A stretch of DNA of 45,633 nucleotides, taken from a virus. Position 1 is the stretch's first letter. Each line of letters opens with the position of its first letter. The translations under genes and the position numbers were made by a program. The stretch covers positions 1-45,633 of the IMG/VR virus record IMGVR_UViG_3300048839_000848, one strand, 5' to 3'. Shown piece by piece: positions 17,321-23,361 of the stretch. Below the pieces are notes generated by a model that saw only the letters and a program-made list of their open reading frames with translations, ran no database searches and was not told where the DNA came from.

Positions 17321-17349
17321 ACGTCCCACAACCTTTTGTTGTCGGACGG
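17321..17349. terminator. Inverted repeat behind the DUF3800 gene, likely terminator
   Basis: CGTCCCACAAC and TGTTGTCGGACG form a nearly perfect stem of 10-11 bp, directly behind the stop codon of the minus-strand DUF3800 gene. It is a full copy of the dispersed family. The position suggests a transcription end. Confidence 0.65.
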
Positions 17350-17357
17350 CGCCGGCG

Positions 17358-18128
17358 TCACCGGCGCGCCCGCGTCAAACACGCCGGACACGTGCATAAC
17401 TGGTTCCTGGGCTTGCGGTGCACCAGCCCGTGGATCACCCCATCTTCCTGATCGAAGCGCCCTTCGATGCAGTTGTAATAGGTCAGGTCGCTGGCGTTGT
17501 AGCGCCGAAAGACGGCGTAGGCGACGTGATCGGCTAACTGCACGATGCGCGATGACTTCGAGTCGACGAAGAGCGGCACCTCGCAGATCCCGGTGAGATA
17601 CTGGCCCCACCGGTTGCCTTCCTGCCGGAAGGTGGCCGCCAACCCCTGCAAGCTGGTTTCGTAGGTGGATTTGTCCATGACGATCAACCCGCGGTGCTCT
17701 TCCTCGCGGCGCTCCTTGACGGCCTGGGCGCCGTTGAGCCGCTTCAAGTAGCGGTCGAAGCGGCTGCTGATCTCCTCAAAAGCCTGGCGCACCGGATCAC
17801 CCGTGAACGATGCCTTGTGGATGGCGCAGGCAAAGGTGATGACATCCGGGTACGCCTTATCCAGCACGGAGAGCACTTGTTTGATCACGGTGATGCGCGC
17901 CGGGCGCTCGCGCATTTCCCGCCAGATGCCTGTGCGCCCGCCAAAGATATCGACTGCGTGCAACTCCACGTCTTCGGGCGCGTCGGTGAGGGTCTGGACA
18001 AGTTTCTCCAGCTCGTAGGAGAGCCAACGCAGGCTGCGTTCGGGCACGCAGACGCCGCCCAGCACGAAGTATTCTTCGTTGGCGTTGTGCGGTGAACCGG
18101 AATCGTCGAGGTACAAAATGTGCATCAT
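17358..18128 (-). CDS. DUF3800 protein, putative RNase H-like enzyme linked to an upstream tandem-repeat RNA
   Basis: 256 aa from the first of two adjacent ATGs. Conserved acidic motifs of DUF3800 are visible: LDDSG (D8, D9), HAVDIFGG (H57, D60), IVMDKS (D152) and VDSKSSRIVQLADHVAY (D189, D200). The C-terminal Cys pattern C245-C247-C250 (CTCPAC) is also typical of the family. The arrangement of acidic residues suggests an RNase H-like nuclease fold; this is inference. Its AGAGG ribosome site lies inside the 3' arm of a hairpin that ends only six bases before the ATG. Two tandem RNA repeats and a strong promoter stand farther upstream. Promoter, repeats, terminator-like hairpin and protein in this order match type III toxin-antitoxin loci. 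Confidence 0.85.
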   Translation of the reverse strand: MMHILYLDDSGSPHNANEEYFVLGGVCVPERSLRWLSYELEKLVQTLTDAPEDVELHAVDIFGGRTGIWREMRERPARITVIKQVLSVLDKAYPDVITFACAIHKASFTGDPVRQAFEEISSRFDRYLKRLNGAQAVKERREEEHRGLIVMDKSTYETSLQGLAATFRQEGNRWGQYLTGICEVPLFVDSKSSRIVQLADHVAYAVFRRYNASDLTYYNCIEGRFDQEDGVIHGLVHRKPRNQLCTCPACLTRARR

Positions 18129-18132
18129 AACA

Positions 18133-18290
18133 AAAGGCCTCTTGAAGATGTGACTCCCCAAGAGGCCTCTCTGGTCTTTGAGCCGGGCGGGACTTGCTCC
18201 CAACGGACCGCCTGCTGCAGCCCTCCCAACCCTACCTGAGCCGGGCGGGACTTACTCCCAACGGACCGCCTGCTGCAGCCCTCCCGACAT
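18133..18290 (-). ncRNA. Tandem-repeat leader RNA upstream of DUF3800
   Basis: The predicted transcript starts near 18290 and runs to the hairpin before DUF3800. It holds two 49-base direct repeats (18285-18237 and 18227-18179 in the transcribed direction), 58 bp apart. They differ at one position, U or C in the loop of a GGGA-G(U/C)AAG-UCCC hairpin, which fits a conserved RNA fold. GGCGG/CCGCC and a GCTGCAGC palindrome offer further pairing. No open frame fits. A run of repeats between a strong promoter and a terminator is the form of type III antitoxin RNAs. DUF3800 genes are also known to be preceded by candidate structured RNAs (named DUF3800 motifs). Function is inferred. Confidence 0.7.
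18135..18168 (-). terminator. Terminator-like hairpin covering the DUF3800 ribosome site
   Basis: A perfect 10-bp stem (AGGCCTCTTG with CAAGAGGCCT) with a 14-base loop. In the transcribed direction (minus strand) the 3' arm is followed by TTTTGTT and then the ATG. The stem contains the AGAGG that would serve as the DUF3800 ribosome site. It can therefore act as a leaky terminator, as a translation lock, or both. Confidence 0.75.
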
Positions 18291-18296
18291 GCCTCT

Positions 18297-18325
18297 AGTA
18301 TAGGGAATCATTTGTGACTTGTCAA
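18297..18325 (-). promoter_or_regulatory. Strong sigma-70-type promoter for the DUF3800 leader RNA
   Basis: On the minus strand TTGACA (18325-18320) is followed after exactly 17 bases by TATACT (18302-18297), a near-consensus promoter. The predicted start is near 18290, five bases before the first repeat. It sits 78 bp behind the HicB-like gene, so the RNA can be made independently of that gene. Confidence 0.85.
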
Positions 18326-18402
18326 TATCTTATCTATATCTCACCCGCCCACCCACTCACGCCTCTACCCCACCCGCCGGGCGCGGGTCGATGGCCACTG
18401 GC

Positions 18403-18609
18403 TCATGCGGCCAGGGCAAAGACGCCCGGCAGTTCGGGCGCAGGCTCGCCATGCTCCAGCCGGTCGGCGATGACCCGCAGCACCAGCGCCTGCACGCGGC
18501 GGATCGCCTCCTGGCGCGTGCGACCGTAGGCCAGCGCACCGGGCAGCGCTGGCGCCTCGGCCAGAAAGCGGCCATCCTCTTCCTGCTCGATTTCGATTGC
18601 TACGCTCAT
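18403..18609 (-). CDS. HicB-family antitoxin-like protein, without HicA
   Basis: 68 aa, with an ATG behind AAGGAA. It shows the HicB partial RNase H-like fold pattern: EIEQEEDGRFLAEAPALPGALAYGRTRQEAIRRVQAL, followed by a short helix. The usual C-terminal RHH DNA-binding extension is absent, as in many short HicB-like proteins. HicB normally binds the HicA mRNA interferase, but no HicA-like frame exists on either side. It precedes the DUF3800 RNA on the same strand. It may neutralise a host HicA or simply be a remnant. Confidence 0.72.
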   Translation of the reverse strand: MSVAIEIEQEEDGRFLAEAPALPGALAYGRTRQEAIRRVQALVLRVIADRLEHGEPAPELPGVFALAA

Positions 18610-18626
18610 CCCATTTCCTTTTGTGC

Positions 18627-18632
18627 TACACT
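18627..18632 (+). promoter_or_regulatory. Extended -10 promoter candidate for the small accessory genes
   Basis: TGC-TACACT forms an extended -10 element 21 bp before the next ATG, with AGGAGG in between. No good -35 is seen. It lies in the short divergent gap between the HicB-like gene and the + strand gene. Confidence 0.45.
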
Positions 18633-18652
18633 ATCCCCAGGAGGATCACCCT

Positions 18653-19093
18653 ATGTCTACGAAAGTATTGCAAGATGCCCTGATCGATCTTCACCTGGGG
18701 CCACCGGGCAAAACGAAACTCTTGGTCGACGGCGTCGATATCAGCCGGACAGTCCATCGGATCGAACTCACGATGGAACCGGGCAATATCGCCCAACTTG
18801 TATTGCACTGTCACGTCAAGCACGCACAACTGAGCGGCCTGGGCGATGTGGTGCTGATTGGCCAGGATGAAAACACCCAACCGCCACCCCTGCGCCCCGC
18901 CGGCCCGGCCTACTACGACACGCTGCGGTGCGAAGTGTGCGGCGAAAAGGCCACCGACGTGGTGGTGGATCAACTCGACATCACCACCGTGGGCAGCCAG
19001 GCCGGGGAGTATCGCCCGCTCTATCCGCCTCATCACTTCTGTGCGGCGCACACACGGGAATCGACCACGTATGCGCTAAACGCTTCAGTCTGA
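18653..19093 (+). CDS. Small zinc-ribbon-like protein, function unknown
   Basis: 146 aa with a strong AGGAGG ribosome site. The N-terminal half looks beta-rich (KTKLLVDGVDISRTVHRIELTM...LVLHCHVKHAQL). The C-terminal half holds a CEVCGE ... HHFCAAH pattern that could bind zinc. It is transcribed against the surrounding minus-strand lysogeny genes, in the zone where temperate phages carry accessory cargo. No family is recognised. Confidence 0.75.
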   Translation: MSTKVLQDALIDLHLGPPGKTKLLVDGVDISRTVHRIELTMEPGNIAQLVLHCHVKHAQLSGLGDVVLIGQDENTQPPPLRPAGPAYYDTLRCEVCGEKATDVVVDQLDITTVGSQAGEYRPLYPPHHFCAAHTRESTTYALNASV

Positions 19094-19113
19094 CAACCCA
19101 GCAGGATCACCCT

Positions 19114-19383
19114 ATGCCCTACGGAATCTCACTGCCAACGTCCTTCCCCACCTGGTGCGGCGTCGAAGCGCTCAGTGTGGCGCAGCAGCCGCAATTGTTC
19201 TTCGGCCTGGCCAGCGAACAGAGCGTCGCCGGCGTCATGTTCCTGCGTCTCGACGTACCCGCCGTCAACGATGAACCGGCCAAGACCTTGCTGCTGGCGC
19301 CTGCCGTGATTCGCCGCATCGAGCCAATGAACGAAGAAGATGCACGCCGATTGATGACGCGGCGCCACAAGTCAAAGGCCTAA
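19114..19383 (+). CDS. Small protein, function unknown
   Basis: 89 aa. Its leader (AGGATCACCCT then ATG) copies the leader of the gene before it, suggesting a shared origin of the two starts or duplicated expression signals. The sequence (FFGLASEQSVAGVMFLRLDVP...IEPMNEEDARRLMTRRHK) shows no known domain. Its end overlaps the convergent DUF2513 gene by 12 bp. Confidence 0.65.
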   Translation: MPYGISLPTSFPTWCGVEALSVAQQPQLFFGLASEQSVAGVMFLRLDVPAVNDEPAKTLLLAPAVIRRIEPMNEEDARRLMTRRHKSKA

Positions 19384-19722
19384 CTGGCGCAGCATCGCCG
19401 CACTGGCCACCGCTTTCAGTACCTCGAAGACCAGCCCGCCAGCCCTCTCCGTCTGCATCTTCGCGTTGCGCCACTGGCTATCGTCGCGCACACTCTCCAA
19501 GAATTCATGCCCCGCCCAGGTCAACCGGATCGGACGTGCATTGATTTCGTCCACAGTCTGCACCGTATCGATTTCCAACAAGCCAGCTTCGCCCATGATG
19601 ATGAGATGGTGCGTGACGACTTCATCGTCATAACCGTCGACGGCCAATTCCTCCGGTCCTTCGGGTGGCGCATCCTCCACCGCCAGCAGAATCAGCCGCA
19701 CCAGGTCCATATCCCGCTTCAC
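19372..19722 (-). CDS. DUF2513 protein
   Basis: 116 aa with a GTG start behind GGAGAG. It matches the DUF2513 pattern: KRDMDLVRLILLAVE at the start, VVTHHLIIMGEAGLLE in the middle and RLTWAGHEFLESVRDDSQW later. The family is small and common in prophages and looks like a winged-helix fold. No function is established to my knowledge. It stands alone on the minus strand between the repressor and the accessory genes. The 139 bp between it and the repressor stop contain no gene that I can support. Confidence 0.85.
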   Translation of the reverse strand: MKRDMDLVRLILLAVEDAPPEGPEELAVDGYDDEVVTHHLIIMGEAGLLEIDTVQTVDEINARPIRLTWAGHEFLESVRDDSQWRNAKMQTERAGGLVFEVLKAVASAAMLRQLGL

Positions 19723-19861
19723 TTCGGCGTCTCTCCGTCCTTCTTTTCCCTCGCCCGCATCCCCCGCCCGATCTCCGCCGGCGCCTCACTCCACCGTCCA
19801 GCGGCAGTCCTCATCCATCACCAGGGTGACCAGCCGCCGGCGCAGGCGCAGCCAGGCGAGC

Positions 19862-20323
19862 CTAAGCAGGCTCCGTAGGTTGTGCAGGCGGCGCCGGGCT
19901 ATCGTACCGTTCGGTTGTGTCATCGGGCACCTCGCCTATGATGTGGGGTTGGGCTGGCAGCAGTAAGCGCTCGATGACTTCCAGCGTAAATTGACGTTCG
20001 CCTGGCGTTTCCCGCGCCAGCACCAGCAGCAGCGCGCGCACGATGGCCCGCTCCGGCCCCGGCAACTGCGCCAGCAGCGCCGCCTCCTGCGCACGGTTCT
20101 CCGCCCGCACCGGGTCCGGGTCGTCCGTCAGGCCGAGTAGGTAGTCGGTCGTCGTGCGGTAGCGTTTGGCCAACCTGGTCAACAATGACCAAACGTTGGG
20201 CTGATTGCGACCACGTTCAAGATCGGATAAGTACTGAGGTGTAAGCCCCTCGTACTCTCCTACCTGCCCAAGTGACAATCCGATCTGTTGGCGTCGCTCT
20301 CGTAGCCGTTCACCGATGGTCAT
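19862..20323 (-). CDS. XRE-family transcriptional repressor (CI-like)
   Basis: 153 aa from an ATG (MTIGERLRERRQQIGLSLGQV). The helix-turn-helix spans about residues 5-60 (SLGQVGEYEGLTPQYLSDLERGRNQP...LLTRLAKRY). The C-terminal half has a helical segment (EAALLAQLPGPERAIVRALLLVLA) and a Pro-rich tail; there is no LexA-type protease domain, so it is probably not cleaved by RecA. It faces the early operon across a short control region with a consensus promoter and a palindrome. It most likely maintains lysogeny by repressing that promoter. Confidence 0.88.
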   Translation of the reverse strand: MTIGERLRERRQQIGLSLGQVGEYEGLTPQYLSDLERGRNQPNVWSLLTRLAKRYRTTTDYLLGLTDDPDPVRAENRAQEAALLAQLPGPERAIVRALLLVLARETPGERQFTLEVIERLLLPAQPHIIGEVPDDTTERYDSPAPPAQPTEPA

Positions 20324-20334
20324 GTCAACAATGA

Positions 20335-20347
20335 TACGACCATCGTA
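20335..20347. promoter_or_regulatory. Operator candidate, palindrome TACGA-CCA-TCGTA
   Basis: A perfect 5-bp inverted repeat with a 3-base centre, 12 bp upstream of the repressor start, in the divergent control region. Binding of the XRE repressor to its own start region would fit, but no second copy of this exact word is seen near the early promoter. Confidence 0.45.
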
Positions 20348-20379
20348 AGCTATTTGTTTAATCAATTTTGGCAATGGTA

Positions 20380-20408
20380 TTGACAAGTCTAAGTTAATGG
20401 CGTATAGT
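20380..20408 (+). promoter_or_regulatory. Early promoter (TTGACA-17-TATAGT)
   Basis: TTGACA at 20380-20385 and TATAGT at 20403-20408 are separated by exactly 17 bases. The first early gene starts 42 bp downstream. The surrounding DNA is clearly AT-richer than the genes. This is the probable target of the XRE repressor. Confidence 0.85.
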
Positions 20409-20449
20409 GTTTCCACAAACTCAGTCAATAGCGTTTATGGGGGAACCGC

Positions 20450-20656
20450 ATGAGCATGAATGAACCAAAGACCGAATGGATCCGCCTGGTGGCATCCCCG
20501 ACTGACAAGGCGTTGCTGGAGACGATCACCCAGCGCAGCGGAGATGACAACCTGTCCGCCACGGTGCGCCGGCTGATCCGCCAGGAGGCGATGCGGCTGG
20601 GGCTGGTCCCGGCGGGCAACGGCACGGCGCCGGACGCCGAGGCGGTGGCGGCGTGA
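20450..20656 (+). CDS. Probable ribbon-helix-helix regulator, first gene of the early operon
   Basis: 68 aa. EWIRLVASPTDKALLETITQRSGDDNLSATVRRLIRQEAMRLG has the strand, helix, helix order of Arc/CopG-like proteins (short strand 9-14, helices about 18-30 and 36-48). It occupies the position of Cro/anti-repressor genes directly behind the early promoter, so an early regulatory role is likely. Its stop overlaps the next gene's GTG start. Confidence 0.6.
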   Translation: MSMNEPKTEWIRLVASPTDKALLETITQRSGDDNLSATVRRLIRQEAMRLGLVPAGNGTAPDAEAVAA

Positions 20657-20892
20657 CCGACAGCCAACTGGAAGCCTGGGAGGAAGTGGTGGCCGCCGCC
20701 AAGCGCGACGCCGCCAACCATCGCATGGCGCTGAACATCAAGAAGCTGGCCTATTACGAGAAGAGCGCCCACCGGCGCAAGCTGGCCCGGTGCGAGGCGA
20801 TCCTGGCGATGGATGAGGTCTACCAGCGTCTGCGCCAGATCGAGGAGGCGCCGGGCGGCTTCGACGCCGAACTGGACGACATGCTGAGCTAA
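20653..20892 (+). CDS. Small helical early protein, function unknown
   Basis: 79 aa, with a GTG start overlapping the upstream stop (GTGA). It is highly charged and entirely helical in appearance (EAWEEVVAAAKRDAANHRMALNIKKLAYYEKSAHRRKLARCEAIL), suggesting a coiled-coil or nucleic-acid-associated small protein. No family is recognised. Confidence 0.7.
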   Translation: MTDSQLEAWEEVVAAAKRDAANHRMALNIKKLAYYEKSAHRRKLARCEAILAMDEVYQRLRQIEEAPGGFDAELDDMLS

Positions 20893-20898
20893 CGGCCC

Positions 20899-21020
20899 AG
20901 CCCGGTGAGGGCGGGAGCGGTGCGATAGCCTCTTATGGGGTGGTCGCTTCGGGGGAACCGCTCCCGCTTTCACCGGGGCTGCGCAGGTACGGGGTTTCGG
21001 GACAACCTGTCCACCTGCGC
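20899..21020 (+). ncRNA. Candidate structured RNA or origin: consecutive long hairpins
   Basis: Arms 20899-20921 and 20957-20980 pair over about 23 positions (AGCCCGGTGA... with ...TCACCGGGGCT) around a 35-base loop. A second hairpin (GCGCAGGT 20981-20988 with ACCTGCGC 21013-21020) holds an inner GGACA-ACC-TGTCC stem. The stretch from 20893 to 21120 contains no convincing gene. It could be a riboregulator in the early mRNA, an untranslated leader, or a replication origin. The pairing is directly visible, the role is not. Confidence 0.6.
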
Positions 21021-21040
21021 GGCGCCCTGTCCAAGCGGTT

Positions 21041-21066
21041 TGAGATTGTGAGATTGAGCGATTGAG
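21041..21066. repeat. GAGATTG-type short repeats
   Basis: TGAGATTGTGAGATTGAGCG and the following bases repeat the words AGATTG and CGATTG. The same kind of stretch occurs at 23085-23112, 34611-34625 and 38617-38651, always between genes. Confidence 0.6.
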
Positions 21067-21120
21067 CCGGGCGCGCGGCGCCGGGTCTCTTTGATGCACC
21101 CTTTTTCCGAGGAGGCGGTG

Positions 21121-21234
21121 ATGCACGAAGCAGCAGCAGGGCAACGTCCCACAAGGGGTTATTGTGGGACGAAACGTGTAGTTATGTCTTGCCGAGGTGG
21201 GTGGACAAAACCCGCGCGGGCGGTGCAGCCGTGA
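21121..21234 (+). CDS. Very small leader frame coupled to the ASCH gene, coding through a dispersed repeat
   Basis: 37 codons with a good GAGGAGG ribosome site. Its stop overlaps the GTG start of the ASCH gene, so translation coupling is plausible. Codons 9-17 are a perfect inverted repeat of the dispersed family, which would give mRNA structure inside the frame. The peptide (MHEAAAGQRPTRGYCGTK...) looks like no protein family. It may be only a translated leader. Confidence 0.4.
   Translation: MHEAAAGQRPTRGYCGTKRVVMSCRGGWTKPARAVQP
21145..21171. repeat. Perfect copy of the dispersed inverted repeat
   Basis: CGTCCCACAA, a 7-base loop GGGGTTA and TTGTGGGACG form a perfect 10-bp stem. This is the cleanest symmetric copy of the family. 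Confidence 0.85.
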
Positions 21235-21722
21235 AAGCGCTCACCATAACGCAGCCCTGGGCGACGTTGATCGCCCAGGGGCATAAACGCATCGAGACGC
21301 GTAGTTGGAGCACCAACTACCGCGGCCCGCTGGCCATACATGCCGGCAAAAACTTGCCCAATTGGGTTGCGGACCTTGTACGCAGCGAACCAAAATTCAC
21401 CACCGTGCTGGGTGATTTGTTCGACCCGAGCAAGCAGGCGCTTGGCGACCTGCCGCGCGGTTTCATCGTGGCGACCTGCCAATTGGTCGCTGTCAAATTC
21501 ATTCCGTTGCACGATAAGGGGTGGGACTGGATCGGCCCGACAGGTCGCCGATTTCACTATCCCGTCACCGATTGCGAACTGGCGTTCGGAAACTTCACGG
21601 TCGGGCGCTACGCCTGGCTGCTGGCTGACGTGACACCCCTGGAAAAACCAATCCCTACACGCGGCGCGCTGGGGTTATGGTCCGTGCCCGCCTACGTGAT
21701 GAAACAGATGGTGCAGCCATGA
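21231..21722 (+). CDS. ASCH domain protein
   Basis: 163 aa from a GTG overlapping the small upstream frame. The ASCH signature is clear at the N-terminus: ALTITQPWATLIAQGHKRIETRSW followed by YRGPLAIHAGK, and GFIVATCQLVAV in the middle. ASCH domains are PUA-like beta barrels that bind RNA or nucleotides, and phage versions are frequent in early operons. The substrate here is unknown. Its stop overlaps the start of the next gene (ATGA). Confidence 0.88.
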   Translation: MKALTITQPWATLIAQGHKRIETRSWSTNYRGPLAIHAGKNLPNWVADLVRSEPKFTTVLGDLFDPSKQALGDLPRGFIVATCQLVAVKFIPLHDKGWDWIGPTGRRFHYPVTDCELAFGNFTVGRYAWLLADVTPLEKPIPTRGALGLWSVPAYVMKQMVQP

Positions 21723-23053
21723 ACGAACTCACTCGCTATGAACCGGCGCTGGTGGAGGTGCTTGATGCCGACGACGGCGCGGCCCTCACTGACGTTCGGG
21801 GTTCGGATGATGAGGCGGTGCGCCAGGCGCAGGAGGCGCGCAAGCGGGCGGAGTTCGGGCAGGCGATGCTGCAGGCGCAGCTTGCCAACGACGAATGGAT
21901 GGCGGTGCAGTGGTCGAACCTGCACGAGGACTGGCTGCGCTTCGTGGACAGCAGCCGTTCCGGGTCGGAGCACACGCTGCGCAACTATCGACTGGCCACG
22001 CGGCAGTGGCGCGAGTACGTCGCCACCCTGCGCCACGAGCTTGGCCCGGACGCCGGCTTTCCGGTGAAGCTGTGGCAGGTGGACGCCGGCCACGTGCGCG
22101 GCTGGCAGCAGCAAATGGCGGATGCCGGCACGGCGCCGGCCACCATCGGCTTGAAGTTGTCGGCGGTCTCCTCGTTCTATTCCTTTGTCATCAATGAGAA
22201 GCGCATGGCTTTCGGGGTCGAGATGTGCCTGTTCGTGGACGCCCTGGGCAATGCCCGCGCCAACCCGTTTCGCTTCGGCAATATCCAGCGGCCAAAGGTG
22301 AGCAGCGAGAGCGGGCGCGCCCGTCCGCTCCAGCCGCAGGAGCTGGGCGCGCTGTTCACCTACTTGCAGGGTCGCCAGCACACGCTGGCCGGCGCCCGCA
22401 ACTTCGCCCTGATCCTGACCTACCTGGAGACCGGCTTTCGCAACGCCGAAGTGGTGCGGATGCAGTGGAAGCACATTCGCCCGTCGAAGTCGCAGCGCGA
22501 GCGCATCATCTACGCCTGGAAGGGCAAGGGCGGCAAGACGGAAGATGAACCGTTGCCCGAACTCGTCTGGAACGCCATCGTCCACTACCTGTTCATGGAT
22601 GGACGTTGGATCCCCAATGCGCCGCTGCACGAGCAGCCGCTGCAGCCGGACGATTACATTTTCCGTGCCGTGAGCCATCACGGCACGGCGTACCTGGCCA
22701 ACGTGGACGCCGACGCCATCGACCCCGACGGCGCCATCAGCGGCAAGAGCGTGCTGCGCGTCCTGCGCACGGCGCTGCGCCGGGCTGGCGTGGCGGATGC
22801 GGCGACGGTGCGGGTGCATGACCTGCGCCACACGTGGGCGCTGCGCATGGTCGCCGACGGCGCCAACGACAGCGAGGTGCAGCGGCGGGCGCATCATTCG
22901 TCCCTGGAGACCACGGCGCGCTACATCGGCAGCCTGAAGCAGAAGAGCCGGGACCGCAAGGACCTGCGCAGCGGGCGGCTGGCCGTCCAGTTGCGCGCCT
23001 TCGCCGACGGCGACGCGCCGGGGAGTTGGGAGGAGGTGATCGAGGGGGCATGA
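21719..23053 (+). CDS. Second tyrosine recombinase (XerC/D-like)
   Basis: 444 aa. N-terminal residues 1-60 are an extra acidic/helical extension, the SAM-like core-binding domain spans about 65-185 and the catalytic domain about 200-420. All catalytic residues are visible: R241 (TGFRNAEV), K270/K273 (KGKGGKTE), H367 and R370 (HDLRHTW), H393 (HHSSLETT) and Y402 (RYIGSL). It is longer than, and clearly different from, the integrase at 16 kb. It sits in the early operon rather than beside attP, so it may resolve multimers, act on a second site, or promote excision. Confidence 0.92.
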   Translation: MNELTRYEPALVEVLDADDGAALTDVRGSDDEAVRQAQEARKRAEFGQAMLQAQLANDEWMAVQWSNLHEDWLRFVDSSRSGSEHTLRNYRLATRQWREYVATLRHELGPDAGFPVKLWQVDAGHVRGWQQQMADAGTAPATIGLKLSAVSSFYSFVINEKRMAFGVEMCLFVDALGNARANPFRFGNIQRPKVSSESGRARPLQPQELGALFTYLQGRQHTLAGARNFALILTYLETGFRNAEVVRMQWKHIRPSKSQRERIIYAWKGKGGKTEDEPLPELVWNAIVHYLFMDGRWIPNAPLHEQPLQPDDYIFRAVSHHGTAYLANVDADAIDPDGAISGKSVLRVLRTALRRAGVADAATVRVHDLRHTWALRMVADGANDSEVQRRAHHSSLETTARYIGSLKQKSRDRKDLRSGRLAVQLRAFADGDAPGSWEEVIEGA

Positions 23054-23112
23054 CGACGGACAAGGGTTTGTTGTGGGACGTGAAAGATTAGAGATTAGAG
23101 ATTAGGAGATTG
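23051..23112. repeat. Dispersed inverted repeat followed by AGATTA tandem words
   Basis: ACAAGGGTTTGTTGTGGGACG (split here as ACAA-GGGTTTG-TTGTGGGACG) is followed by AGATTAGAGATTAGAGATTA. Both repeat families stand together directly behind the second recombinase gene. Confidence 0.65.
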
Positions 23113-23118
23113 ATTATC

Positions 23119-23361
23119 ATGAGGGACTTGTACACGAAGGACGGCGTAGCCGAAAAAAGTGATCTGTCCAGCCGCATGGCGGACAACGTGGTGCAGGCGC
23201 TGCACCAGTACATGCAGGCGCCGGGCAGCGCAACGGCGGAGATGGTGCACGCTTACAGCACGGCGCTGTCGTCGCTGTCGCTCCTGGCCATTGCGGAGCA
23301 GTTGCAGGCGCTGGTGGCGGAACTGGAGCAAGGCGACGGGGAGGAGGAGGTGAGCTGGTGA
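23119..23361 (+). CDS. Small helical early protein, function unknown
   Basis: 80 aa, with an ATG 10 nt behind AGGAG. The body is a regular helix-rich sequence (SRMADNVVQALHQYMQAP...LSLLAIAEQLQALVAELEQ) with an acidic tail. No domain is recognised. Its stop overlaps the next GTG start. Confidence 0.65.
   Translation: MRDLYTKDGVAEKSDLSSRMADNVVQALHQYMQAPGSATAEMVHAYSTALSSLSLLAIAEQLQALVAELEQGDGEEEVSW

Noticed and set aside
18179-18285. Two direct repeats that might be a CRISPR remnant
   Set aside because: Only two units, a 49-base repeat with a 9-base gap, no cas genes, and a promoter/terminator context that fits a leader RNA instead. No CRISPR array is present in the window.
18302-18402. A HicA toxin next to the HicB-like gene
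   Set aside because: No frame of 55-80 codons with the HicA dsRBD-like pattern on either strand. The stretch holds the promoter of the DUF3800 RNA.
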